Made by a program: the position numbers and the translations under genes. Below, piece after piece: positions 15,623-24,952 of a DNA stretch of 40,540 bases (position 1 is its first letter; each line of letters opens with the position of its first letter). The notes under the pieces are model-generated. The model searched no databases, was not told the origin of the DNA, and saw only the letters and a program-made list of their open reading frames with translations. Source of the stretch: Candidatus Aalborgicola lynettensis. GTDB taxonomy: Bacteria > Pseudomonadota > Gammaproteobacteria > Burkholderiales > Burkholderiaceae_C. Where the stretch lies: positions 1 through 40,540 of the forward strand of contig JADJZE010000014.1 of the NCBI GenBank assembly GCA_016719405.1, written 5' to 3'.

Positions 15623-16467
15623 TGCACCAAGGGCGAGTCGGCCCCTTCCAGCTCGATTCCTTCAACCAGCGCTTGCCCGACCAGCAAGCTCATGTACTGG
15701 CGCAGGGCCTTGGAACGGGACTGCAGCAGCAACTGCGCGGCGATGCGCTCCCGCACGTCGGCATACGACTTTTGCTCACCATCGCGACGCCCCATTACCT
15801 CGATGATGTGAAAGCCAAAACGGGAGTGAACCAGTTTGGTATGGACGCCGTTGCCACGTTGCGCATGCGACTGGTGAAACAGCTCACGGGCCAATTCTGG
15901 CGCACAATCATCGGGCCCCACCCACCCCAAGTCACCGCCTTGGGTACTGCTGGGGCAATTGGACAACTCAGCGGCCAGCTGCTCAAAGCGACCGGTGGGT
16001 GCATCTTTGTGCAGCAACTCCAGAAGGGCTTTCTCGGCATGGGTGGCCAAGGCCTGCACATTCACACCGGGTGTAACCGCAAACAGAATATGCCGCAGGT
16101 GCAAAGCCTGGCCCACCACAAACTGCGCCTTATTGGCATCAAAGTAGCGCTGGCATTCTTCTTCGGTGGGCTGTGGCGTAGCCACTGCGCCGTCGACCAT
16201 GGTTTCCACAATCTGGCGTTCCGCGTCGTTCAACTCGGGCGCCGTCAGGCCCTTGTGACGCGGCAACAATCCCGCCTTGACGGCCTCCTGGCGCAACAGC
16301 TCGGCATAGGCCAACTCTTGCACCGCTTCGGGCGGCGGATTCTGGCCTTGCTCGAACAAGGCAATGCCATTGATGCTGGGCACCGGGCTGCTTAGCGCCG
16401 CTGCCGTGGCAGCGCACTGGCAAGAGCCGCTGCCGCAGCCCACGGATGCTGAAGTGGAAGTACTCAT
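15619..16467 (-). CDS. PpiC-type (parvulin) peptidyl-prolyl isomerase of the nar operon
   Basis: A rotamase expected to help fold or mature the nitrate reductase. I chose the ATG at 16467, just after AAGG, giving 282 residues; the longer frame overlaps narI. The parvulin domain spans about residues 125-235 (HLRHILFAV, QLAAELSNCPSSTQGGDLGWVG, ELFHQSH, SRFGFHIIEVMGRRDG). An N-terminal helical region precedes it and a helical tail follows. The first 20 residues carry a Cys cluster (GCGSGSCQC) and no signal peptide, so the protein is probably cytoplasmic. A PPIase behind narI is a recurrent arrangement in betaproteobacteria. The stop overlaps the can start. Confidence 0.88.
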   Translation of the reverse strand: MSTSTSASVGCGSGSCQCAATAAALSSPVPSINGIALFEQGQNPPPEAVQELAYAELLRQEAVKAGLLPRHKGLTAPELNDAERQIVETMVDGAVATPQPTEEECQRYFDANKAQFVVGQALHLRHILFAVTPGVNVQALATHAEKALLELLHKDAPTGRFEQLAAELSNCPSSTQGGDLGWVGPDDCAPELARELFHQSHAQRGNGVHTKLVHSRFGFHIIEVMGRRDGEQKSYADVRERIAAQLLLQSRSKALRQYMSLLVGQALVEGIELEGADSPLVQ

Positions 16468-16480
16468 GGTGAACCTTGCT

Positions 16481-16494
16481 GTGTGTGTGTGTGT
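16481..16494 (-). repeat. AC dinucleotide run between narI and ppiC
   Basis: Seven AC units on the coding strand (GT on the plus strand) lie at the narI stop and just upstream of the parvulin ribosome-binding region. Slippage here would change only the spacing between the two genes. Confidence 0.9.
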
Positions 16495-17222
16495 TAGCTG
16501 CCGCGACGCTGACTCAAAGGAGTGGTCTCCGTCATGCCCACACGGCGGCTGCGCACCACCTGATAGGGTCGCACCAAATACGCTGCCGCACCAAAGCCAC
16601 TCCAAACGTGCACCAGACGGGTAAAGGGGAAAATCAAAAAGATCGACATGCCCAGGAACATATGCATCTTGAAGATGAATCCGGCCTCTGCCAGCAACTC
16701 AGGTGCTCCGGCCTGGAACGTCATGATGCTCTGGGCCCAACCGGCCAACTTCATCATCATGCCGCCATCCAGATGCTGTGCCGACAAGGGAATGGTGGCC
16801 AAGCCCAAAGCCAATTGCAACCACAACAACACCAGCAGCACGATGTCGCTGGTTTTGGAGTTGGCACGGATGCGCTCGTCGCTCAAACGGCGGTGCAACA
16901 AAATGGTCACGCCAATAAAACCGAGCACGCCGAACACACCACCTGAGACCATGGCCACAAGCTGTTTGTTGCCGGCGCTGATGAAGTGCTCGTACACAAA
17001 GTGCGGCGTCAACATACCGAAGGTGTGACCAAAGAACAAGAACAGCACACCCACGTGAAACAGGTTGCTGCCCAGACGCAATTGGCCCGGACGCAGCAAC
17101 TGGGAAGAATCACTCTTCCAAGTGTACTGGTCACGGTCGAAACGCATCAGACTGCCCAACAGAAAAACTGTCAGGCAGATATAGGGGTACAGTCCAAAAA
17201 GAAAATTATCGAGGTAGTTCAT
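16494..17222 (-). CDS. narI: Respiratory nitrate reductase gamma subunit (cytochrome b)
   Basis: The membrane subunit that oxidises quinol and passes electrons through two b haems to NarH. Its 242 residues hold five hydrophobic segments. The four axial haem ligands fall at H56, H66, H187 and H205, the same numbering as in E. coli NarI. AAGGAG precedes the ATG. The gene overlaps the narJ stop by four bases. Confidence 0.96.
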   Translation of the reverse strand: MNYLDNFLFGLYPYICLTVFLLGSLMRFDRDQYTWKSDSSQLLRPGQLRLGSNLFHVGVLFLFFGHTFGMLTPHFVYEHFISAGNKQLVAMVSGGVFGVLGFIGVTILLHRRLSDERIRANSKTSDIVLLVLLWLQLALGLATIPLSAQHLDGGMMMKLAGWAQSIMTFQAGAPELLAEAGFIFKMHMFLGMSIFLIFPFTRLVHVWSGFGAAAYLVRPYQVVRSRRVGMTETTPLSQRRGS

Positions 17223-17896
17223 ACAGAGGCTCCTTGTTGAGCGTTTGCTTTGCGAACAAAGTGAATGGGTTGGGGATCGCCAGGTTTACCCTGGCCTTTG
17301 GTGCTGCAGCCGTCAAAAACGGCGGGCTCAGCCCACGCGTCATCGACCGATTCGTCCGCAACCACCGGAACAGCCTGCACCTTTTGGCCAGCCAGTTCCA
17401 GCACCGCGGCAATCAGAGCGGCATAGGGGCTTTCGCGCTTGAGCAAGGCGCTGAAAATGGAGGTCAGGATGTGTTCCATCTCTCCGAGAAATTCAGCGGC
17501 CAGCTTGGACGGCTGGGTGGATGCAAACTCCAGCACCACACACAGGTGATCAGGCAACTCGTTGGGTCCCATGTGCAAACCGGCTTTTTCGTAGGTCTGC
17601 GCCAAGTCGACCATGGCGGGGCCACGGTCACGCGAATCACCGTGCACATGCTCGAACAGGTGCAGTGAGGTGGCGCGCCCGCGGTCAAAAGTTTCCACGT
17701 AACGCGCTTCCACGTCCATCGCCTCCAGCCGCATCAACTCGGCAGCAAACGCCTTAAGCTCTTGGCGCCGCGCGGCAGGCACCGCCGCCTCGGCATCGAT
17801 GGCCTCGATCAGCTGTGGCAACTTGGCGCGCAGCGCAGCGTCGGGGTAACCCAACATCAGCGCCAGCGCACGCAGGGAGTAACGGTTGTCTTTCAT
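17219..17896 (-). CDS. narJ: Nitrate reductase assembly chaperone NarJ
   Basis: A cytoplasmic chaperone (TorD/NarJ family) that binds apo-NarG and is needed for cofactor insertion and membrane attachment of NarGH. Its 225 residues are typical. LALMLGYPDAALRAKLPQ near the start, YVETFDRGRATSLHLFEHVHGDSRDRG (about 82-108) and GPNELPDHLCVVLEF (about 127-141) are characteristic. The end overlaps narI by four bases and it starts eight bases after narH, in the standard GHJI order. Confidence 0.95.
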   Translation of the reverse strand: MKDNRYSLRALALMLGYPDAALRAKLPQLIEAIDAEAAVPAARRQELKAFAAELMRLEAMDVEARYVETFDRGRATSLHLFEHVHGDSRDRGPAMVDLAQTYEKAGLHMGPNELPDHLCVVLEFASTQPSKLAAEFLGEMEHILTSIFSALLKRESPYAALIAAVLELAGQKVQAVPVVADESVDDAWAEPAVFDGCSTKGQGKPGDPQPIHFVRKANAQQGASV

Positions 17897-17904
17897 AACA
17901 GCTC

Positions 17905-19437
17905 CTAAACCATGGACTTAATGGGAATGGTGCGCGGTTTGCTGCCACCAAACAAGCTGGTATCGGACGCGCCATCGGAGCAGCCATTGCCAAACGAGAA
18001 GCCGCACCCGCCACGCAGGTCAAACGCATTCTCGGCGTACTCACGGTGCGTGCTGGGAATGACGAAACGGTCTTCGTAGTTGGCCAGCGCCATGATCTTG
18101 TACATGTCTTCAACCTGCGCCACGGTCAGGCCCGTTTGCTGCAGCACTTCGAGGTTTTGCACCTGGTCGACGTGTTTGCTACGCTGGTAGGCGCGCATGG
18201 CCAACATACGCTCCAGGGCGCGCACCACTGGCGCAGTGTCGCCGGCCGTCAACATATTGGCCAGGTACTGCACCGGAATGCGCATCTGGGAGATGTCTGG
18301 AATGACACCGTTGACGGTGATATGACCCGCATTGGCCGCCGATGTAATAGGCGACAGCGGCGGAACGTACCAGACCATGGGCAGCGTGCGGTACTCGGGG
18401 TGCAGGGGCAACGCCACCTTCCACTCCATCGCCATCTTGTACACCGGGCTGTTGCGCGCACCAGCCATCCATGAATCAGGAATGCCGTCCTTGCGCGCCT
18501 GCTCAATCACAGCGGGGTCGTTGGGGTTGAGGAAGATGTCAAGCTGCGCCTGGTACAGATCCTTCTCGTTTTCCACGCTGGCCGCCTGGGCAATGCGGTC
18601 TGCGTCGTACAGCACCACACCCAGGTAACGGATACGGCCCACGCAGGTCTCCGAGCACACCGTAGGTTGACCGGCTTCAATACGGGGGTAGCAGAAGATG
18701 CACTTCTCGGCCTTGCCAGACTTCCAGTTGTAGTAAATCTTCTTGTAGGGGCAGCCAGAGACGCACATGCGCCAGCCGCGGCACTTGTCCTGGTCGATCA
18801 GCACAATACCGTCGTCTTCGCGCTTGTAGATCGAGCCGGAGGGGCACGAGGCTACGCAAGCAGGATTCAGGCAGTGCTCGCACAGACGCGGTAGGTACAT
18901 CATGAAGGTGTTTTCAAACTGGCCGACCATGTCTTTTTGGACTTGGTCGAAGTTCGCCAGGTTGGCGTCCTTGCCACGTTTGGAAAACTCGCCACCGAGA
19001 ATTTCTTCCCAGTTCGGACCCCATTCGATTTTTTCCATGCGCTTGCCGGTAATCAGGCTGCGTGGACGCGCCACCGGGGGAGCCTTGACTTCGGGTGCCG
19101 ACTGCAGGTGGTCGTAGTCGAAGGTAAAGGGCTCGTAATAGTCGTCAATGGTGGGCATGTTGGGGTTGGCGAAGATGCGCATGAGCAACTTCCACTTGCC
19201 GCCTTGCTTGGGCACGATAGAGCCGTCGGCATTGCGAACCCAGCCGCCATTCCACTTTTCCTGATTTTCCCAGTCTTTAGGGTAGCCGATACCGGGCTTG
19301 GACTCGACGTTATTGAACCAAGCGTATTCCATGCCCGGACGGCTGGTCCAGACGTTTTTGCAGGTGACCGAACAGGTGTGGCATCCAATGCACTTGTCCA
19401 GGTTCAGCACCATAGCGATTTGCGCGCGTACTTTCAT
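17905..19437 (-). CDS. narH: Respiratory nitrate reductase beta subunit (Fe-S)
   Basis: Carries electrons from NarI to NarG through four iron-sulphur clusters. The ATG at 19437 with AAAGGAGCA before it gives 510 residues; the open frame runs further upstream but overlaps narG. Cys groups are visible: CIGCHTCSVTCK (C16, C19, C22, C26), CEHCLNPACVASCP, CRGWRMCVSGCP, where Trp replaces a Cys as usual for the 3Fe-4S cluster, and KCIFCYPRIEAGQPTVCSETC. The start lies 16 bases downstream of the narG stop. Confidence 0.96.
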   Translation of the reverse strand: MKVRAQIAMVLNLDKCIGCHTCSVTCKNVWTSRPGMEYAWFNNVESKPGIGYPKDWENQEKWNGGWVRNADGSIVPKQGGKWKLLMRIFANPNMPTIDDYYEPFTFDYDHLQSAPEVKAPPVARPRSLITGKRMEKIEWGPNWEEILGGEFSKRGKDANLANFDQVQKDMVGQFENTFMMYLPRLCEHCLNPACVASCPSGSIYKREDDGIVLIDQDKCRGWRMCVSGCPYKKIYYNWKSGKAEKCIFCYPRIEAGQPTVCSETCVGRIRYLGVVLYDADRIAQAASVENEKDLYQAQLDIFLNPNDPAVIEQARKDGIPDSWMAGARNSPVYKMAMEWKVALPLHPEYRTLPMVWYVPPLSPITSAANAGHITVNGVIPDISQMRIPVQYLANMLTAGDTAPVVRALERMLAMRAYQRSKHVDQVQNLEVLQQTGLTVAQVEDMYKIMALANYEDRFVIPSTHREYAENAFDLRGGCGFSFGNGCSDGASDTSLFGGSKPRTIPIKSMV

Positions 19438-19453
19438 CTTGTGTGCTCCTTTT

Positions 19454-22400
19454 TTAGGCCTGAATGGTGGGTGCGGCTTCGTCATCCAGCCAGTCAATCT
19501 TGCGCATCTTGCGAACCACCACAAACTCGTCGCGGTTGGTACCAATGGTGCCGTAGTAGTTAAAGCCGTAGCTGAACTGGGCGTAACCACCAATCATGTG
19601 CGTGGGCTTGGTGACCACACGGGTCACCGAGTTGTGAATACCGCCGCGGGTGCCGGTAATTTCGGCGCCAGGGGTGTTCACAATCTTCTCCTGTGCGTGG
19701 TACATCAGGCACATGCCGTTGTTGACGCGCTGGCTTACCACCGCACGGGCCGCAATGGCACCGTTGACGTTGAACAACTCGATCCAGTCGTTATCAGCAA
19801 TACCGGCTACCTTGGCATCGTCTTCACTGATCCACACACACGGACCACCACGGCTCAAGGTGAGCATGATCAGGTTATCCGTATAGGTGGAGTGAATACC
19901 CCACTTCTGGTGCGGTGTAATGAAGTTCAAGGAAATTTCCTTGTTGCCATTCGGTTTGCGGTCCTTGATGTCGGCGACGGTTTTCAAGTCGACCGGAGGC
20001 CGGTAGCTGCTCATACCTTCACCAAAGGCCACCATCCAGGGGTGATCCAGGTAGAAGTCCTGGCGACCGGTGAGGGTGCGCCATGGGATCAGTTCATGCA
20101 CGTTGGTGTAGCCAGCGTTGTACGACACGGTTTCACTCTCAATACCGCTCCAGGTGGGGCTGGAAATAATCTTGCGCGGTTGCGCCTGCACGTCGCGGAA
20201 GCGAATCTTTTCGTCTTCACGGTACAGCGCCAAGTGGGTGTGATCGCGTCCGGTGATCTTGGACAGCGCCTCCCACGCCTTGACCGCCACGTGACCATTG
20301 GTCTCGGGTGCGAGTTGCAGAATCACTTCGGCCGCATCGATATCGGTTTCGATCTTGGCCATACCCTTGCTGACGCCGTCTTTGAGCACCTTGCCGTTGA
20401 GGCTCTGCAACTGTTTGACTTCGATGTCGGTGTTCCAGCCAATACCCTTGCCGCCATTGCCGGCTTTTTCCATCAAGGGGCCCAATGCGGTAAAGCGCGC
20501 ATAGGTGTTGGGGTAGTCGCGCTCAACCACCGCAATGGTGGGTGCAGTTATGCCAGGAATCAGGTCCGCTTCACCCTTCTTCCATTCCTTGACATCAAAG
20601 GGCTGCGCCAGTTCGGACGGTGTATCGTGCATCAGCGGTGTCAACACCACTTCTTTCTCAACGCCCAAGTGACCCACACACACGCGACTGTAAGCCTCGG
20701 CAAATCCTTTGTAGATTTCCCAGTCGGAACGCGATTGCCACGCTGGATCCACCGCAGTCGATAGCGGATGAATAAAGGGGTGCATGTCGCTGGTGTTGAG
20801 GTCGTTCTTCTCGTACCAGGTCGCGGTGGGCAACACAATGTCGGAGTACAAGCAGGTGGTGCTGAGACGGAAATCCAGCGTGACCAGCAGATCCAGCTTG
20901 CCTTCCGGCGCCTTGTCATGCCATTTGACTTCGGTGGGTTTGGCGTCCTGTGAACCCAGGTCTTTACCTTGCACGCCGTGGGTGGTGCCCAGCAGGTGCT
21001 TGAGGAAGTACTCATGGCCCTTGCCGCTGGAGCCCAGCAGGTTGGAGCGCCACACAAACAGGTTGCGCGGCCAGTTGTTGGGATGGTCCGGATCCTCGCA
21101 ACTCATCTTCAAGGAGCCATCCTTCAGCGACTTCACCACGTAGTCCTTGGGATCCATGCCCTTGGCCTGAGCATCCTTGACCACCTGCAAAGAGTTGGTC
21201 TGGAGTTGCGGGGCGCTGGGCAGCCAGCCCATGCGTTCAGCGCGGACGTTGTAGTCGATCAGGCTGCCACCAAATTTCTTCTTGTCGGCCAAAGGCGACA
21301 GAATTTCGCCAACGCCGAGCTTCTCGTAGCGCCACTGGTCGGTGTGGGCATAGAAGAAGCTGGTGCCATTCATCTGGCGGGGTGGGCGCACCCAGTCCAA
21401 CGCAAATGCCAAGGCGGTCCAGCCGGTTTGGGGACGCAACTTTTCCTGACCCACGTAGTGGGCCCAGCCGCCACCGCTTTGGCCAATACAACCGCACATC
21501 ATCAGCATGTTGATGATGCCGCGGTAGTTCATGTCGCAGTGGTACCAGTGGTTCATGGCCGCACCGATGATGACCATGCTCTTGCCATGGGTCTTGTCAG
21601 CGTTGTCGGCAAACTGGCGTGCCACGGCAATGATCTGGTCACGCTTGACGCCGGTGATTTTTTCCTGCCATGCGGGTGTGTACGGGGTATCTTGGTCAAA
21701 ACTGGTCGCACCGGTATCACCGGGCAGACCACGGGCCACACCATAGTGGGCCACGGTCAAGTCGAACACCGTCGCCACCAAGGCGTAACGCTCTTCACCC
21801 GCTTTACCCAGCTTGATACGGCGCACAGGAACCTTGCGCACCAGCACTTCGTCTTGCGTGTTCGCAGTGAAATTGGGATTGGTTACACCGCCGAAATACG
21901 GGAAGCCAACTTCACCCACTTCAAAGTCAGGCTGTGCACCTTCCATCAAACTCAGCTTGAGCTTGACGTCGGCGTCGCCACGCGCTTCCTTGTTTTCCAG
22001 GTTCCATTTGCCCATGTCGGCGCGGTCTTCAGCACCCCAGCGGAAACCAATTGAACCGTTGGGAACAACGATCTTGTCATTTTCGTCAATGGCAATGGTC
22101 TTCCACTCGGGGTTGTTGTCCTGACCGAGCTTGCCATTGAATTCGCTGGCACGCAGGTACTGCCCCGGCACCATGACCTTGCGACCGTCTGGCAGCGTAC
22201 GCTCCTCCAACTGCACCAGGTTGGGCATGTCGGTATAGCGGCGCACATAGTCGTCAAAGTAGCTGGAACGCTTGTCAAAGTAGAACTCTTTGAGGATGAC
22301 GTGGCCCATGGCCATTGCCACCGCGGCATCGGTACCCTGCTTGGGGTGCATCCACAAGTCGGCCAGCTTGGCCACTTCAGAATAATCGGGCGTGATCGCA

Positions 22401-23236
22401 ACCGTTTTGGCACCCTTGTAGCGCACTTCGGTGAAGAAGTGGGCATCGGGGGTACGGGTCTGGGGCACATTGGAGCCCCAGGCGATGATGAAGTTGGAGT
22501 TGTACCAATCGGCCGACTCGGGCACGTCGGTTTGCTCACCCCACACCTGTGGGCTCGACGGAGGCAAATCGCAGTACCAGTCGTAAAAGCTCAGGCATAC
22601 GCCACCAATCAGCGACAGGTAACGGCTACCGGCGGCATAACTGACCATGGACATGGCGGGAATGGGCGAAAAACCCATCACGCGATCAGGGCCGTACTTT
22701 TTGGCCGTGTACACGTTGGCACTGGCGATCAGGGTGTTGACCTCATCCCAAGTACTGCGCACAAAGCCGCCCAAGCCGCGCTGCTTTTGCCATTCGCTGC
22801 GGGCAGCATTGTTTTCCACCAGGTTGGCCCAGGCATCGACCGGGCTCTTGGCCACCGCCAGTGCCGAACGCCATTGCTGCAACAAGCGACCCCGCACCAT
22901 GGGGTACTTGACGCGGTTGGCACTGTACAAATACCAAGAATACGACGCACCGCGGGCACAGCCACGGGGCTCGTGATTGGGCAGGTCGTCGCGGGTCCGG
23001 GGGTAATCGGTCTGCTGGGTTTCCCAAGTGACGATACCGCCTTTGACATAAATTTTCCACGAGCACGAACCCGTGCAATTGACACCGTGGGTGGAGCGCA
23101 CGATTTTGTCGTGCGCCCAACGGTCACGGTAGGCGTCTTCCCAGGTACGGTCTTCACCGGTGGTGACGCCGTGGCCGTCGGAAAAAGACTCGGTGGGGGC
23201 TGAAAAATGGCTTAGTCGATCAAGAAAATGACTCAT
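19454..23236 (-). CDS. narG: Respiratory nitrate reductase alpha subunit (molybdenum)
   Basis: The catalytic subunit, which reduces nitrate to nitrite at a bis-molybdopterin guanine dinucleotide centre on the cytoplasmic side. The 1260 residues match the NarG size. The N-terminal FS0 cluster ligands are H50, C54, C58 and C93 (HGVNCTGSC ... GCARG). The molybdenum Asp lies in EQTDVPESADWYN, followed by AWGSNVPQTRTPDAHFF. There is no twin-arginine leader, so it is the membrane-bound cytoplasm-facing Nar type, not periplasmic Nap. GGAG precedes the ATG. Confidence 0.98.
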   Translation of the reverse strand: MSHFLDRLSHFSAPTESFSDGHGVTTGEDRTWEDAYRDRWAHDKIVRSTHGVNCTGSCSWKIYVKGGIVTWETQQTDYPRTRDDLPNHEPRGCARGASYSWYLYSANRVKYPMVRGRLLQQWRSALAVAKSPVDAWANLVENNAARSEWQKQRGLGGFVRSTWDEVNTLIASANVYTAKKYGPDRVMGFSPIPAMSMVSYAAGSRYLSLIGGVCLSFYDWYCDLPPSSPQVWGEQTDVPESADWYNSNFIIAWGSNVPQTRTPDAHFFTEVRYKGAKTVAITPDYSEVAKLADLWMHPKQGTDAAVAMAMGHVILKEFYFDKRSSYFDDYVRRYTDMPNLVQLEERTLPDGRKVMVPGQYLRASEFNGKLGQDNNPEWKTIAIDENDKIVVPNGSIGFRWGAEDRADMGKWNLENKEARGDADVKLKLSLMEGAQPDFEVGEVGFPYFGGVTNPNFTANTQDEVLVRKVPVRRIKLGKAGEERYALVATVFDLTVAHYGVARGLPGDTGATSFDQDTPYTPAWQEKITGVKRDQIIAVARQFADNADKTHGKSMVIIGAAMNHWYHCDMNYRGIINMLMMCGCIGQSGGGWAHYVGQEKLRPQTGWTALAFALDWVRPPRQMNGTSFFYAHTDQWRYEKLGVGEILSPLADKKKFGGSLIDYNVRAERMGWLPSAPQLQTNSLQVVKDAQAKGMDPKDYVVKSLKDGSLKMSCEDPDHPNNWPRNLFVWRSNLLGSSGKGHEYFLKHLLGTTHGVQGKDLGSQDAKPTEVKWHDKAPEGKLDLLVTLDFRLSTTCLYSDIVLPTATWYEKNDLNTSDMHPFIHPLSTAVDPAWQSRSDWEIYKGFAEAYSRVCVGHLGVEKEVVLTPLMHDTPSELAQPFDVKEWKKGEADLIPGITAPTIAVVERDYPNTYARFTALGPLMEKAGNGGKGIGWNTDIEVKQLQSLNGKVLKDGVSKGMAKIETDIDAAEVILQLAPETNGHVAVKAWEALSKITGRDHTHLALYREDEKIRFRDVQAQPRKIISSPTWSGIESETVSYNAGYTNVHELIPWRTLTGRQDFYLDHPWMVAFGEGMSSYRPPVDLKTVADIKDRKPNGNKEISLNFITPHQKWGIHSTYTDNLIMLTLSRGGPCVWISEDDAKVAGIADNDWIELFNVNGAIAARAVVSQRVNNGMCLMYHAQEKIVNTPGAEITGTRGGIHNSVTRVVTKPTHMIGGYAQFSYGFNYYGTIGTNRDEFVVVRKMRKIDWLDDEAAPTIQA

Positions 23237-23294
23237 AGGGTCTCCAGTTTCTGAAATGGGCGTGGCGTGGTGGGCGCAGCTTAAGGGGTGTAGT

Positions 23295-24916
23295 TTAAGG
23301 ATTTTTAATCTCGGAACCGGCGCGCAGATAAAACCACCAGTTCACGACCAAGCACAGTGCGTAAAACACCGCAAAACCATAAAAGGCGAACTGCGGTGTA
23401 CCGGCCTTGATTTGTTGACCAATCAGCACCGGAGCGATAAACGCGCCATAAGCCGCCACCGCAGAAGTCCAGCCCAGTACGGGACCGGCTTGCTGACGAT
23501 CGAAGATAAAACCGACACTGCGGAAAGTCGAACCATTGCCGACACCGCTGGCGGCAAACAACACAATGAACAGTCCCATAAACATGGGGAAATACTGCTC
23601 GGGAGTGGAAGAAGCATACGCCTGCATCATCACATAACCCACTGCAACAGACGCTACGACCATGACTGCAGAGATGATTTGCGTCACGATGGAGCCGCCC
23701 ACCTTGTCAGAAATCCAGCCACCGATGGGGCGTACTGCCGCACCGACAAAAGGGCCAATCCAAGCATAGGTCAACGCAGAGGGCGCATTGGGATTCTTCA
23801 AAGTGTGCTGCATGACGCCTGCGGCATCAGGAATATGCTGGAAGCCAAAAATCACGGTAATAGCCAGAGGCAGGGCCATGGAAAAACCGATGAAGCTGCC
23901 GAAGGTCACCACATACAGCGCCGTCAAGCTCCAGGTGTGTTTATTGCTGAAGATGGCGAATTGTTTGGCAACGTTCTCTTTCATGGCGCCGAAAGCCGCC
24001 AAGCGCATTACCACCAAGGCGCCAATGATATCCAGCGGAATAGCCACCCACATGTTGAGCAATACGTAGGCGCAGGCAGGTACAGATAAAGCATGGCAAT
24101 CGAGGGGATAAACGCCAGCGAGTACAGGTAGGTTATCTTGACAAACGCAAGAATGGGGTTACCGGTATCTGGCGACACTGTCTTGAGGTTGTTCATGCCC
24201 CACCAGCACAAGATAGACAGAGGCACCAGAGAGATCACCCAAGCAAATCCCGCGTTCTGGATGTAGGTCGGAGTACCGGCAGCGATCTTGCCCAAAATCC
24301 AGCCACTATCCTTAACCAGGGCCTTGGCTTCGCCGCCAAAGGCGCCAAAAAGACCGACCGTCATCACCAACGGGATAACGATTTGCATGGTGGTCACACC
24401 AAAATTACCCAAGCCCGCATTCAAACCCAAGGCGGTGCCCTGGAGTTTCTTGGGGAAGAAGGTACTGATATTGGACATGGAGCTGGCAAAGTTGCCGCCA
24501 CCCACGCCCGACCACAGCGCCATCAACTGGAATACCCACAGCGGCCACTCAGGGTGCTGCAAGGCCACGCCAGTGCCGATGGCAGGGGCCAGCAACATGG
24601 CAGTGGTCAGGAAAATGGTATTGCGACCACCCGCCATACGAATCAGGAACGAGGCCGGGATACGCATGGTGGCACCTGAGATGCCCGCAATCGCCGTCAG
24701 CGTGAAGAGCTCATCCTTGGTGAATGGGAAGCCCAGGTTGAGCATCTGCACCGTGATGATGCCCCACATTCCCCACACCGCAAAGCCGCATAACAGCGCG
24801 GGGATGGAGATCCAGAGATTGCGGTACGCAATCTTCTTGCCGGTGCTCTCCCAAAACTGGTCGTCCTCCGGACGCCAGTCGGCGACATCGGGACCAGAGG
24901 TCTGGTTATTTTTCAT
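23295..24916 (-). pseudogene. narK: narK2-type nitrate/nitrite transporter, frameshifted
   Basis: Two adjacent frames together encode one MFS nitrate/nitrite transporter. The N-terminal part (24916 to about 24075) starts MKNNQTSG and has the NarK-type ALWSGVGGGNFASSMSNISTFFPKK and GLNAGLGNFGVT motifs. It runs to YLYLPA, after which the frame gives unrelated residues and stops at 24008. The neighbouring frame resumes with LLNMWVAIPLDIIGALVVM and continues to 23295, with WIGPFVGAAVRPIGGWISDKVGG and FAASGVGNGSTFRSVGFIF. One base missing, or two extra, near 24075-24085 explains the break. Intact length would be about 540 residues. It may be a real mutation or an assembly error; narK1 beside it is intact. 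Confidence 0.85.
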
Positions 24917-24952
24917 AGCAATAGTTCCTGTGATAAGGCGATCGAAACGGTA

